In this document: piece by piece, positions 28,195-38,238 of the stretch
Layout of the letters: each line of letters begins with the position of its first letter
How positions within the stretch are numbered: the stretch's first letter is position 1
From: a bacterium
GTDB taxonomy: Bacteria > Electryoneota > RPQS01
NCBI GenBank assembly: GCA_016702305.1
Contig: JADJEH010000017.1
Span: forward strand, 372,001 to 436,000
Direction: 5' to 3'
DNA: 64,000 bases
Notes under the pieces: generated by a model
Seen by the model: only the letters and a program-made list of their open reading frames with translations
Database searches by the model: none
Told to the model about the DNA's origin: nothing
Translations under genes and position numbers: made by a program

Positions 28195-28751
28195 CGGTCA
28201 ATAACGAGTTTTAGCAAGCGCCCGCCGTCGGGTAAGTTGAGTTCGGAGAGTAGGTTAAGTCCCAGTTCTTCGGGCCAGGCCTCGTGGCGCCAGTCCTGCC
28301 CTTTCCAAAACAGAAAGTAGCCGTCCCGCGCCAACAGGGGGCGGCACCACTTGGACAGAATCGGCAATTCGGCCAGCGCCCGCGCCGTAATGCAGGCGTA
28401 GCCGGGATGCTCGGAGTGGATAAGGTCTTCAACACGTGAACAAACCACTGTAAGCCGTTGTGCGAGCTCTGTTTCACGTGAAACACGCGTCAGAAAGGCG
28501 GCTTTTCGCTGGTTCGACTCGACCAAAGTCCATGTCAAATGAGGAGTTAGAAGCGCGAGGGGGATGGCTGGAAAGCCCCCGCCGCTGCCCACGTCGAGGA
28601 TGTGTCCGGCCTCGGGGAGCAGGTCCAGCCCCGCGAGGGACGGGGCAAGGTGGCGCTCCTCCAGTCGGCCACGATCGCCGTGCGAAACCAGGGGAATCCC
28701 CGCCTCGGCGACGCGCTTCATGTAGTGCGCAAGGTGTTCTTGAGGGGTCAA
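28191..28751 (-). CDS. rsmG: 16S rRNA m7G527 methyltransferase RsmG
   Basis: A 186-residue protein with SAM-binding motif ILDVGSGGGFPAIPLAL at residues 51-67, ESNQRKAAFLTRVSRE, and ITARALAELPILSKW, as in GidB/RsmG. It methylates G527 of 16S rRNA. The start is about 180 bases after the mnmG stop, in the usual gidA-gidB order. A perfect parS palindrome lies within the coding sequence (residues 89-95) and the stop overlaps murQ by four bases. Somewhat shorter than E. coli RsmG. Confidence 0.93.
   Translation of the reverse strand: MTPQEHLAHYMKRVAEAGIPLVSHGDRGRLEERHLAPSLAGLDLLPEAGHILDVGSGGGFPAIPLALLTPHLTWTLVESNQRKAAFLTRVSRETELAQRLTVVCSRVEDLIHSEHPGYACITARALAELPILSKWCRPLLARDGYFLFWKGQDWRHEAWPEELGLNLLSELNLPDGGRLLKLVIDR
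28470..28485. promoter_or_regulatory. parS: parS site (perfect match) inside rsmG
   Basis: TGTTTCACGTGAAACA, the exact 16-base ParB-binding consensus. In rsmG it encodes VSRET, so the site is kept within coding constraint. ParB loads here and spreads to organise the origin region. Confidence 0.93.
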
Positions 28752-28760
28752 TGTAAATCG

Positions 28761-28905
28761 CTATTCACAGCTTGTTCACAGTGCCGGCCTCGCCGGACTC
28801 ATCCGATCCTATTATCTTGGAGCCTGAAAAAGCAGAACTTGAATGCTGTAGTGAGAGTGTATCCTGAGCAAATCCAGAGAGTTATCCACGAGCGAGTGTG
28901 GATGT
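28761..28905. promoter_or_regulatory. DnaA-box-like sites in the mnmG-rsmG spacer
   Basis: CTATTCACA (28761-28769), TTGTTCACA (28772-28780), TTATCCACG (28882-28890) and inverted TGTGGATGT (28897-28905). The last is identical to the site in the dnaA promoter spacer and overlaps the parS at 28903. Confidence 0.5.
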
Positions 28906-28918
28906 TTCACGTGAAACG
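28903..28918. promoter_or_regulatory. parS: parS site (15 of 16 matches) upstream of rsmG
   Basis: TGTTTCACGTGAAACG, differing from the consensus only at the last base, just beyond the end of mnmG and about 430 bases from the parS in rsmG. Confidence 0.88.
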
Positions 28919-28933
28919 CTCCAAAACAAGAGC

Positions 28934-30802
<1,869 letters not shown>

Positions 30803-30891
30803 CTACTTCTTGCTAAGTCGAGTACAATGAGTTGTTTGAGAAAAGTTTGTGAATCAACGAGCAATTCGTGATCAAGGGTCAATTTTATCGC

Positions 30892-31222
30892 TAAGTTGAG
30901 CGCAGAGAGTGGTTTAACAGGGTGTTGGGCCGGCATTAGGAGAGAGATCCTTCAGGCCGCGACGGCCTTCAGGATGACAATGCGATTAGGGTGACTGGTG
31001 CATTACGCGGGCGGATTGCCATCCGCCCCTACATAGGCGTTGTAACGAGCTTGAAATGCTCGATTTGCACGGGGGTTTTTGCCCAGCAAGCTGGGCGCTA
31101 CGGAGGAAGGCAGGTTCCGGGCGGATTGCGGCGGACCTTGACCCGGCTCGGCGAGTCGCTGTGCAAATTGTTCGGCTTAGCCCTCTAACCTGTTAAGTTG
31201 AGTGCAGAGAGTGGTTTAACAA
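30892..31222. repeat. Composite REP cluster framed by a 26-base direct repeat
   Basis: The element AAGTTGAG, C or T, GCAGAGAGTGGTTTAACA occurs at 30892 and again at 31194, about 300 bases apart. Between the copies lie REP-C (30945-30984), REP-A (31009-31033) and REP-B (31071-31101). No gene is present in this 429-base gap between mnmG and the next gene. Confidence 0.75.
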
Positions 31223-31231
31223 GGGATTGAC

Positions 31232-31951
31232 CTAAGGCATGCCGCACCATGGTAGCGGGGGCCGCGGCTCTGGCATGCCCCGGGCGAGAGTCTCGAATCT
31301 CGCTGCTTGTTCAGATTTCCCGATGCTCTTTGCCGCTGCGGCGGCTTTCAAAAAGGCATCGCGATCCTTCCAGCCCTGCGCAATCATATGTTCGGCCAAT
31401 GCGATGACGCGCTCCGCCGGTTCAAACTCGTAGGCAACCAGGACACGGCTACTCGAGACCCTTGATGAGTCGGCGAAACTCGCAGCCTGTTGAAATTTCA
31501 TTCCGTGACGCAGTGAAGCGCGGCGTGTTCCATCTGGAAAGCGCGCGACGGCAAGGAGTGAGACATAACTGCCGGCCAGCGCTTCCGGAGCGCGCCCACG
31601 AAAATACCAAGTCGGCAAGCTCCCCTCACGCCCAGGATTTAACGGGCCCGGCACGACAGAATACATCTCAAGATCGCCAAGTGTGAGCGGTATTGAGGTT
31701 CGATCCGCGAGATCTTCTTTGCTAAACTGAAGAGTAATCTCGATCGCTTGGGCAAGCTGGAGAATTGAATCCAGCTCGCTTGGCCGCTCATGCATCAACG
31801 AGACTTCCACAAAAATCTCGGAACCCACCAGAATCGAGGATCGCGGGTTGCCGATGACACCTCCCATTCCTGCACGTCCGAACTGCGCAATCGGCTGGGC
31901 GGCGAAAAGAGCTACGGTCAGGATGTGTGAAAGCAGAATGTACTTTAGCAT
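31232..31951 (-). CDS. Exported hypothetical protein
   Basis: A 239-residue protein from ATG 31951 with a signal peptide (LLSHILTVALFAAQ). The middle part (SEIFVEVSLMHERPS, IEITLQFSKEDLAD, GSYVSLLAVARFPDGTRR) looks beta-rich; the last 60 residues are alpha-helical with AEHMIAQGWKDRDAFLKAAA. No family was recognised. It lies alone between two REP clusters, on the same strand as its neighbours. Confidence 0.6.
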   Translation of the reverse strand: MLKYILLSHILTVALFAAQPIAQFGRAGMGGVIGNPRSSILVGSEIFVEVSLMHERPSELDSILQLAQAIEITLQFSKEDLADRTSIPLTLGDLEMYSVVPGPLNPGREGSLPTWYFRGRAPEALAGSYVSLLAVARFPDGTRRASLRHGMKFQQAASFADSSRVSSSRVLVAYEFEPAERVIALAEHMIAQGWKDRDAFLKAAAAAKSIGKSEQAARFETLARGMPEPRPPLPWCGMP

Positions 31952-31962
31952 GAGTTCTCTAC

Positions 31963-32110
31963 GGGCGGGTTGTCATCCGCCTTTACATACATTTCGTAAG
32001 GCGCTCTTAATGCTCGATTTGCACGAGGGTTTTTGCCCAGCAAGCTGGGCGCTACCGTCAGAACCCTGAGAGATCCTTCGGGCCGCGACGGCCTTCGGGA
32101 TGACAATGCG
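31963..32110. repeat. Composite REP cluster (A, B, C)
   Basis: A degenerate REP-A (31963-31987), REP-B (32025-32055, preceded by TGCTCGATTTGCAC as in the 31071 copy) and REP-C (32071-32110). The stretch ATTAGGGTGACTGGTGCATT that follows REP-C here also follows REP-C at 30945, so the units were copied with flanking DNA. Confidence 0.75.
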
Positions 32111-32152
32111 ATTAGGGTGACTGGTGCATTACACGGGCGGGTCGCGGCGGAC

Positions 32153-32566
32153 CTATGCTTTGCGCGGGCGTTTTGTCCGGCCAGAGGCCGGACCTAGGTT
32201 CTTCGCTGCGCGTTCTGCGGCTTCGATGGCGAGTTTGCCCAATTCGCGTAATGCGTCGTCGTCCTCCAAATCCTCAGAAGACAAGGAGTAGTAGTGCATG
32301 CGCATGTTCGGTTTGTCATCGAAGGGCGCGAACTGTTTCATCTTGCGCGACTCGAAGCGGGCGCGCGTTTCCTCGTCGCCCTTTATGTAGACATCATCGC
32401 CGTCCGTGAGCGCGAACATCTTGCCGTTCAAGTAGAAGCCTGCGCCACCGAACATCCGCCGCGCGGTGATCTTCCCGCACAGTCCGGCCGGGAGGCCGGA
32501 CCTATGGGCTACAATGACGTTCAGACGTTCGGTGTAGTAGTTGAGGATGTCTTGGTTGAGGGGCAT
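32153..32566 (-). CDS. TfoX N-terminal domain protein carrying two REP-D insertions
   Basis: Start chosen at ATG 32566 (MPLNQDILNYYTERLNVIV); upstream codons in the frame are shadows of cstA. The TfoX_N core is clear: KITARRMFGGAGFYLNGKMF, ALTDGDDVYIKGDEETRARF and the hydrophobic C-terminal helix. TfoX_N proteins occur in competence and other regulatory settings, often as single small domains. A REP-D hairpin at 32482 adds about eight residues (RSGLPAGL) before the RRMFGG motif, and another at 32175 supplies the tail GPASGRT. The 137-residue product is otherwise normal. Confidence 0.82.
   Translation of the reverse strand: MPLNQDILNYYTERLNVIVAHRSGLPAGLCGKITARRMFGGAGFYLNGKMFALTDGDDVYIKGDEETRARFESRKMKQFAPFDDKPNMRMHYYSLSSEDLEDDDALRELGKLAIEAAERAAKNLGPASGRTKRPRKA
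32175..32198. repeat. REP-D hairpin at the 3' end of the TfoX-like gene
   Basis: GTCCGGCCAGAGGCCGGACC then TAGG: an eight-base stem with an AGA-type loop. Related copies lie at 32482, 36392, 53405 and 63921. Confidence 0.75.
32482..32507. repeat. REP-D hairpin inside the TfoX-like gene
   Basis: GTCCGGCCGGGAGGCCGGAC then CTATGG, in frame within the coding sequence, just before the RRMFGG core motif. Confidence 0.72.
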
Positions 32567-32572
32567 ATCTAT

Positions 32573-32588
32573 TGCTCCACGTGAAACG
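32573..32588. promoter_or_regulatory. Degenerate parS-like site
   Basis: TGCTCCACGTGAAACG matches 13 of 16 positions of parS, including the central CACGTGAAAC. It sits between cstA and the TfoX-like gene, about 3.7 kb from the parS pair. Confidence 0.35.
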
Positions 32589-32592
32589 TATG

Positions 32593-34341
32593 CTATCCTG
32601 CAACCGCGGGCGGATTGCCTGCCGCCCCTGCGGTAGCTTTGCTCCTTGAAAACACCTTCACTGCTTCCCACAATAATAATACAGCGAGAACAATTAACAC
32701 GAGCGCAACCCATGGGACGAAGTTCGTGGGTAGCGCGAGGCCATCGGGTGTAACAAATCCTCTGGAAACATATTGTAAGAGCGCCCAGCCGCTCATCACA
32801 TACATGATGATGGTTGGTATACCAGCGATGGGCCAAACCCACTTGGCGCGATAGGTACGGTGCAGCCAGACGGTGATGCCTAACAGGCCGATCGCCGCGA
32901 GCAGTTGATTGCTTGCGCCGAACAACGGCCAGAAGACACGCCAGCCGGGAATGACATTGCCCGCAGCATCGGTTGTGGTTTGCAGAACGAAGATCAGCGG
33001 AATGAATGCGGTCAATGCCGTCGCGAAGTAGCGGCCGAGATTGCCCTGCCAACCAAACAGCTCCTGCAAGATATAGCGGCCCAGGCGCGTGCAGACATCG
33101 AGTGTGTCATACACAAAGGTCGTGAAGGCCATCAGCCCGAACAGCACGCCGAAGCTGGCGGGAATCCCCAGCACCTCCATGAAGCGCCCCAGCCCAAGTG
33201 CATAGATGAAATTGGGTTTGCCACCCAAATCGGCAATGGCTTCCTTGGACAGGATCATCACGCAGGAGAGCGAGACAACCGCGACCATCGCTTCAAGCAG
33301 CATCGCGCCGTAGCCGACTTTCTTGGCATCGGGTTCCGTGCGCAACTGTTTTGAACTCGTGCCGCTGGCGATGATCGAATGAAACCCGGAGCAGGCGCCG
33401 CAGGCCACGGTGATAAACAGAATCGGGAAGAGCGACGACGTCCCCGCGCCGGCGGGCACGTTCCAACCGATGAAGGCGGGGTATTGGATCTCGCTGCCGC
33501 TCAACAGCACGCCGACTGCCCCCGCGATCAGCGCCGCGAACAGAAAGAAGCCGCCAAGATGCCCACGCGGTTGGAGCAGAATCCACATCGGGGCGATTGC
33601 GGCAATGAAACAATATATAAGGAGAGCGACGATCCAGAGTTTCTGCGCGATGAGGTCGGAGACGCCGAACCAGCTTGCCAAATCGAGCGGCAGATATTGA
33701 CCGAACCAGATGGCAGCGCCGACCAAGGGCAGGAAAATCAAAGTGGTCGTTAACAACGACAGTTTGGTCCAGCGGAGGACGAAGGCCATCACGATGGGCA
33801 GCGCGAGATAGAGCAGAGATGAGGTGGCGATGCCCGCGCCGCTCACTTGCTGGCCGCTCTCGAGGGTGATGTTGCCCACGAAGCTGCCGGCCACGATGTC
33901 CGTGAACGCTACAATAATATAGATGAGCGCGATCCAGACAAAGGTCAGGAAGAGCAAGTAGCTGCGGCGGGTCATGTGCTCGCGCACGACTTCGGCGATG
34001 GAGCGCGCTTTGTGGCGAATCGAGGCGACGAGCGAGCCGAAGTCGTGAATGCCGCCGATGAAAATCGCGCCGAGCAGTATCCATATTAATGTGGGCAGCC
34101 AGCCGAACATCATCCCCGCTACGATCGGCCCGACGATGGGCCCGGCGGCGGCGATGGCTGAGAAGTGCTGGCTCATCAAGAACTTCCAGTCAATCGGGTC
34201 GTAGTCCACACCATCGGCCAGCTCGACCGCGGGAGTCTTGCGATTGGGATCCAACCGGAGCAGACGCGCGAGCAGATTGCCGTAGGTTTTGTAGGCAATC
34301 AGCAGGACGAGGGCGGAGGTTAGGATGATGGTGAGGAGCAC
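32593..34341 (-). CDS. cstA: Carbon starvation protein CstA family transporter
   Basis: A 582-residue polytopic membrane protein starting at GTG 34341. The N-terminal CstA domain shows DYDPIDWKFLMSQHFSAIAA, AGPIVGPIVAGMMFGWLP and GGIHDFGSLVASIRHKARSI, the hallmark region; later CGACSGFHSIIASGTSSKQL and FVYDTLDVCTRLGRYILQE are equally conserved. CstA proteins import pyruvate or peptides when carbon is scarce. The last residues (GAAGNPPAVAG) come from a degenerate REP-A at 32607-32630. It is followed by the TfoX-like gene. Confidence 0.95.
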   Translation of the reverse strand: MLLTIILTSALVLLIAYKTYGNLLARLLRLDPNRKTPAVELADGVDYDPIDWKFLMSQHFSAIAAAGPIVGPIVAGMMFGWLPTLIWILLGAIFIGGIHDFGSLVASIRHKARSIAEVVREHMTRRSYLLFLTFVWIALIYIIVAFTDIVAGSFVGNITLESGQQVSGAGIATSSLLYLALPIVMAFVLRWTKLSLLTTTLIFLPLVGAAIWFGQYLPLDLASWFGVSDLIAQKLWIVALLIYCFIAAIAPMWILLQPRGHLGGFFLFAALIAGAVGVLLSGSEIQYPAFIGWNVPAGAGTSSLFPILFITVACGACSGFHSIIASGTSSKQLRTEPDAKKVGYGAMLLEAMVAVVSLSCVMILSKEAIADLGGKPNFIYALGLGRFMEVLGIPASFGVLFGLMAFTTFVYDTLDVCTRLGRYILQELFGWQGNLGRYFATALTAFIPLIFVLQTTTDAAGNVIPGWRVFWPLFGASNQLLAAIGLLGITVWLHRTYRAKWVWPIAGIPTIIMYVMSGWALLQYVSRGFVTPDGLALPTNFVPWVALVLIVLAVLLLWEAVKVFSRSKATAGAAGNPPAVAG

Positions 34342-34395
34342 GTTTTTATAAAGAGGAAATTAATCTAAGCCTTTTCTGTCATCTTTTGTTGGGGT

Positions 34396-35289
34396 CTATT
34401 TTGGGGAAGCCGGTTTTTCTTGATCAAGCTTTTCGAGAAAGTAAGTGCGTTCTCTCTTATATAAATCCGCTTGTTCGGCTTGGGATCCTCTCGATGCAAT
34501 TCCACTTAGCGCTACTTTTTCAAATGAGTTGTACAGGGTATCCAAGTAGCTGATTGCTTTTTCCCAGTTTTGAGATCGAGATGCGGCGCTCTTGCCTTGG
34601 TCGGCGAGTTCAATGAAGCCATAAGCCATACCGGAATCGGCGGTCATAAGACATTCTTCAAAACGTTGGGCTCTTAGAAGATTGTTTGCCTTGAATATGA
34701 AAACTCGAATAGAGTCGTTCTTTGTTTGCGGTTGCTTGACGTACACGAGATCTTCCAGTTGCTCGCCGAAATACCCGGTTGCAATCGGGCCGTATGGCAG
34801 CGGGTCGAAACGCGGTATAATTCTGATTGTCTTGCCGGCAAGTTCTTGCGGAACCTCGAAATAAAACTTATAGTCCGGGTACAATAAGCGAAGCTTCTCT
34901 CGCTGATAGTTCTCGTGGCCTGCTCGAAACATGCTGTCACACAGCATGTCATACCAGTCGTTAAAGTAGTCGAGTTTTGGAGGTTGAATCTCTATTGTCG
35001 ATAGCGGTGCGAACTCGCCGTTTGGTTGAAGCTCGGCGAACTCTATTTGCAGCCACTTTGGACACTCTTGCGGTAAACCGTGGTACTCTTGATCCAAATC
35101 TATTTCACCTTCGCTTGGGTTCAGCGTCAGGAGAATGGTTTGTCCGGAACCGACGAGGATTGTGTCAACTTCCGACGAGTTAAACGGGTCACTTGAAACT
35201 GCGCTTACTGATATTCCGTAACATGTGTTGCGAGCGTGGGCAAGTGACGCGCAGACAAGACATGCCGTTATGAATAGAGACATCTTCAT
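34396..35289 (-). CDS. Exported hypothetical protein
   Basis: Start chosen at ATG 35289 because it opens a signal peptide (MKMSLFITACLVCASLAHA). The 297-residue product has a beta-rich N-terminal part (ILVGSGQTILLTLNPSEGEI) and a helical C-terminal part (RVFIFKANNLLRAQRFEECL, KAISYLDTLYNSFEKVAL) that looks like a TPR pair. No family was recognised. The gene is AT-richer than the flanking cstA and dehydrogenase genes. Confidence 0.6.
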   Translation of the reverse strand: MKMSLFITACLVCASLAHARNTCYGISVSAVSSDPFNSSEVDTILVGSGQTILLTLNPSEGEIDLDQEYHGLPQECPKWLQIEFAELQPNGEFAPLSTIEIQPPKLDYFNDWYDMLCDSMFRAGHENYQREKLRLLYPDYKFYFEVPQELAGKTIRIIPRFDPLPYGPIATGYFGEQLEDLVYVKQPQTKNDSIRVFIFKANNLLRAQRFEECLMTADSGMAYGFIELADQGKSAASRSQNWEKAISYLDTLYNSFEKVALSGIASRGSQAEQADLYKRERTYFLEKLDQEKPASPK

Positions 35290-35330
35290 GTGCTGACTCG
35301 GATTGCGCTTGGGGTGATTGGGTCCTTTTA

Positions 35331-35364
35331 CAAGATCCTTCACTGCGTTCAGGATGACAAGCGT
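35331..35364. repeat. REP-C copy (degenerate)
   Basis: CAAGATCCTTCACTGCGTTC then AGGATGACAAGCG, sharing the outer arms of REP-C but with a shortened centre. Confidence 0.5.
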
Positions 35365-35371
35365 TTGAACT

Positions 35372-36346
35372 TCATGCCATCGTGATCACAACCTTGCCGC
35401 GGGCGTGGCCGGTTTCTACGTGGCGGATGGCTTCTGGGACTTCGGCGAGCGGATAGGTTTTTTCGATGACGGGACGAAGTTTGTTGGCTTCGATTAGATT
35501 TTTAATGTCCGTCAATCGGTCGGGGTTGGGGCTTGATGCGACCAGTTTGAATTTCTTGCTGCCGAGCGAGTGGAACGGGCCGAGAAACATGACTTCTAAG
35601 AGCAGCTTGTTGCCGCCGCCGGGCATGGCGTAGATGCCGTTGGGTGTGAGCACGCGCTTGAAGTCGCGGATGGGATAGTAGCCGTTCACGCACAAGATGG
35701 CGTCGTAGCGTTTGTCGCCTTGCGTGAAATTCTCTTTGGTGTAATCTATCACGTGATCCGCGCCGAGTTCGCGCGACTGTTCGAGGTTGCGCGTGCTGGA
35801 GACGGCGGTGACTTCGGCGCCGAGCGCTTTGGCGATTTGCACCGCGTAGGTTCCAACGCCACCGGCGGCGCCGTTGATCAGGACTTTGTGGCCGGGCTGA
35901 ACTTTGGCGATGTCGCGCAGTCCATAGAGTGCGGTGACTGCGGCAAGCGGTATTGCGGCAGCTTCGACGAACGACAGATTCATGGGTTTGGCGACCAGCA
36001 TTTTGGCGCGCGCGCAGGTGTATTCGGCAAATGCGCCGAGGCCGTCGTTAAACACATCGCCGAAAATTTCATCGCCGACTTTGAATTCGGTGACGTTCTT
36101 GCCGACTGCTTCAATCGTTCCGGCGATGTCGCCGCCGAGGATGTGAAATTTTGGTTTCGGCTTGGTCAGGCCTAGCATGAAGCGCACGGGAAACGGTTCG
36201 GCGCGCAACAGGTGCCAATCGGCGGCGTTTACCGAGGCGGCGTGAATCTTGATTAAGACTTCGTCATCGTTCGGCGACGGCGTGGGGACGTCTTCGTATT
36301 TTAATACATCGGGGGAGCCGTAGTTGCGGAAGGTAATGGCTTTCAT
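35372..36346 (-). CDS. NAD(P)-dependent zinc-independent alcohol dehydrogenase / quinone oxidoreductase (MDR family)
   Basis: A 324-residue medium-chain dehydrogenase beginning MKAITFRNYGSPDVLKYEDV. The GroES-like domain lacks the zinc-binding cysteines, and the nucleotide-binding motif is INGAAGGVGTYAVQIAKALG with SSTRNLEQSRELGADHVIDY after it, which fits NADPH-using quinone oxidoreductases. Substrate unknown; reduction of quinones or enones is likely. It stands between a REP-C copy and a REP cluster and has no operon partner. Confidence 0.9.
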   Translation of the reverse strand: MKAITFRNYGSPDVLKYEDVPTPSPNDDEVLIKIHAASVNAADWHLLRAEPFPVRFMLGLTKPKPKFHILGGDIAGTIEAVGKNVTEFKVGDEIFGDVFNDGLGAFAEYTCARAKMLVAKPMNLSFVEAAAIPLAAVTALYGLRDIAKVQPGHKVLINGAAGGVGTYAVQIAKALGAEVTAVSSTRNLEQSRELGADHVIDYTKENFTQGDKRYDAILCVNGYYPIRDFKRVLTPNGIYAMPGGGNKLLLEVMFLGPFHSLGSKKFKLVASSPNPDRLTDIKNLIEANKLRPVIEKTYPLAEVPEAIRHVETGHARGKVVITMA

Positions 36347-36391
36347 AAGGATATGATTTTGTCTAATTCATTCCTGCCGGGTTGCGCTGTC

Positions 36392-36562
36392 GCCGGGCCG
36401 GAGGCCCGACCCAGGTTTGTCCGGCGCGGCGGAATTGGGTGACGAGAACGCGACAGATTCTCTGAGGGGTCCTTCACTACGCCGAGCCTTCGTTCAGGAT
36501 GACAGTGCGCCTGATGTTGCTGAATGCGCTCGGGGGTTTTTGCCCAGCAAGCTGGGCGCTAC
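36392..36562. repeat. Composite REP cluster (D, C, B)
   Basis: REP-D (36392-36415), a degenerate REP-C (about 36464-36510) and a perfect REP-B (36532-36562) fill most of the 260-base gap between the dehydrogenase and the TPR lipoprotein gene. Confidence 0.72.
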
Positions 36563-36606
36563 GGCGGAGCGGATTCCAAATTCAAGATTCTTGTTTCGGC
36601 GAAGAT

Positions 36607-37644
36607 CTAATTCAAGCCTACGAGTTTGCGGAAGTCGGGGTCTTCTTGGTAGGCTGCGAAGTCGGGGTCTTCGCGGGCGTTTAGTTTGGCCAGTGAATCT
36701 GTGGCGATGGCATCGGCGAGTGCGGTTAGTAAGCCGTCGCGTTGTTTCAGCTTGGCGTAACAGCAGGCGCGGTTGTATTTCACCCAGACTTGATTGGGCA
36801 CGAGCTTGTCGGCCTGATCGAGCGTTGTGATCATGTCAGCGTAGCGCTCAAGCTTGTAGAGCGCGATGGCTTTGTCCAAGTAGCCGAAGTAGTGTTTCGG
36901 ATTCAGAGCGAGCGCGGAGTCGTGATAGGCGATGGCTTCTTCGCACTTGTTGGTCATGCAGAGCAGCCAGCCTTTGAGATTCACGAGAAAGTAATAGTCT
37001 TCGACCGACTTGTTCTGGAAATCCGGTTCGATTGAAGCGAGCGCTTCTTCGGCGCGGCCCATCTTGGCAATGATCATCGCGCGGTACCAGCGCGTGTTGG
37101 CGCTCGCGGAATTCAGAGTTAGGGCCGAGTCGAGCGCCGCCAGCGCTTCCGGAAATTTCCCGAGATCGTTCAGGATGGCGCTCTTGGCGACCAGCGCGCG
37201 CGCGTTGCGCGGACTGATGGCTAAAGCGGAATCTATGCTCGATTTGGCCGATGCATAGTCACCCATGATCACGCGCTCACCGTTGGCGCGCAGCACATAG
37301 TAAACGACCGCCATACTGTCGGGCAGCGTATTTCTGTTCACGCGCGAGATCAGATGCATCGCGCTGTCCATCTCCAGCGCCGCCATGTAGAAGAGCGCGC
37401 TGTCCAGCGTCGTCTTCTGCGTCGGCAGAATTTGACTTAGGTTGGCTTTGTAGCGGTTCGGCGCTCCATCGGCGCGCCCGCCAGTCATTCCGGTCAGATC
37501 AATCAGGTCGAGAGATGCGAGAAAGACGCGCTTGTCTCCCTTGTCCTTTTTTGATTCAGAGTTCGTGTCCGGCTGCTTGCATCCCGCCGTTAACAGAGTT
37601 AAGAGACATGCTGCCGTCAGCAACGCCGTGAGAATGGACTTCAT
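36607..37644 (-). CDS. TPR-repeat lipoprotein
   Basis: A 345-residue protein with a lipoprotein signal (LLTLLTAGC, Cys22) and a Lys/Asp-rich linker. At least six TPR-like units run from about residue 80: DSAMHLISRVNRNTLPDSMA, YASAKSSIDSALAISPRNAR, FPEALAALDSALTLNSASAN, CEEAIAYHDSALALNPKHYF and YADMITTLDQADKLVPNQVW. The C-terminal DPDFAAYQEDPDFRKLVGL is common in such scaffolds. It probably holds envelope partners together. Monocistronic. Confidence 0.85.
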   Translation of the reverse strand: MKSILTALLTAACLLTLLTAGCKQPDTNSESKKDKGDKRVFLASLDLIDLTGMTGGRADGAPNRYKANLSQILPTQKTTLDSALFYMAALEMDSAMHLISRVNRNTLPDSMAVVYYVLRANGERVIMGDYASAKSSIDSALAISPRNARALVAKSAILNDLGKFPEALAALDSALTLNSASANTRWYRAMIIAKMGRAEEALASIEPDFQNKSVEDYYFLVNLKGWLLCMTNKCEEAIAYHDSALALNPKHYFGYLDKAIALYKLERYADMITTLDQADKLVPNQVWVKYNRACCYAKLKQRDGLLTALADAIATDSLAKLNAREDPDFAAYQEDPDFRKLVGLN

Positions 37645-37704
37645 CGCGTTTTCCCCAAGGTTCTTTCTAAATTTCTTTGCGTAGCTGATTTGGCGATCAA
37701 CTTC

Positions 37705-38175
37705 CTAAACGCCGAGCTTGTTGGCGCGCACAGCGTGAATGTAATCCACGTACGGCGGATCGTAGCCCTCAGCGCGCAGCTCGGCATTGATCTGGCCGCG
37801 ATGGTGCGGTGCATGCAAGACCAGATGCACGAGAATATCGCGCACGCTGCTCGCGTAGCGATCACCCTGCGAGTTTACATAGTTCACCGCGCGCGCCAGC
37901 GACTCCTCCGACAAATTCTCCAGAAACAACGACCAGCGCTTGTCAAGCTCGCGCTGCTGTTCGTCGCAATCGAAAATCTGCCAATCGGGCCACACGAGAT
38001 GGTTGCGCGGCTCTTCGCCAAGGCGATCAAGCCACAGATGCTCCGCGGCCAACATATGCGCCAGCAGCCGCACGGCGCGCGCCGGCGGCTGTTCGAGGTT
38101 GAGCAAACACTCTAACATCTCAGAGTTCGCCCAGCGCGTGTAGTGAAGCAGGTGCTTCAGGTCGGATACAGTCAT
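37705..38175 (-). CDS. DinB-family (YfiT-like) putative metal-dependent enzyme
   Basis: Start chosen at ATG 38175 with GGAG ten bases upstream. The 156-residue four-helix bundle contains LLHYTRWANSEMLECLL, LAHMLAAEHLWLDRLGE (first His) and VLHAPHHRGQINAELRAEG (two His), the classic DinB metal triad. Such enzymes transfer thiols or act in detoxification; the thiol is unknown. A second DinB-like gene lies at 39279. Confidence 0.85.
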   Translation of the reverse strand: MTVSDLKHLLHYTRWANSEMLECLLNLEQPPARAVRLLAHMLAAEHLWLDRLGEEPRNHLVWPDWQIFDCDEQQRELDKRWSLFLENLSEESLARAVNYVNSQGDRYASSVRDILVHLVLHAPHHRGQINAELRAEGYDPPYVDYIHAVRANKLGV

Positions 38176-38238
38176 CACGACACTCCGTGCCCCGCGCGGC
38201 ACCCGCGTTGGATGCCGCGCTGGGGCGAGTAGTGAATT

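Noticed and set aside
30892..32110. Possible CRISPR array because of clustered short repeats
   Set aside because: Units differ in sequence, orientation and spacing, are palindromic, and no cas gene is present; REP clusters fit better.
32573..32588. Third functional parS
   Set aside because: Three of sixteen positions differ, including inner ones; kept only as a weak parS-like feature.
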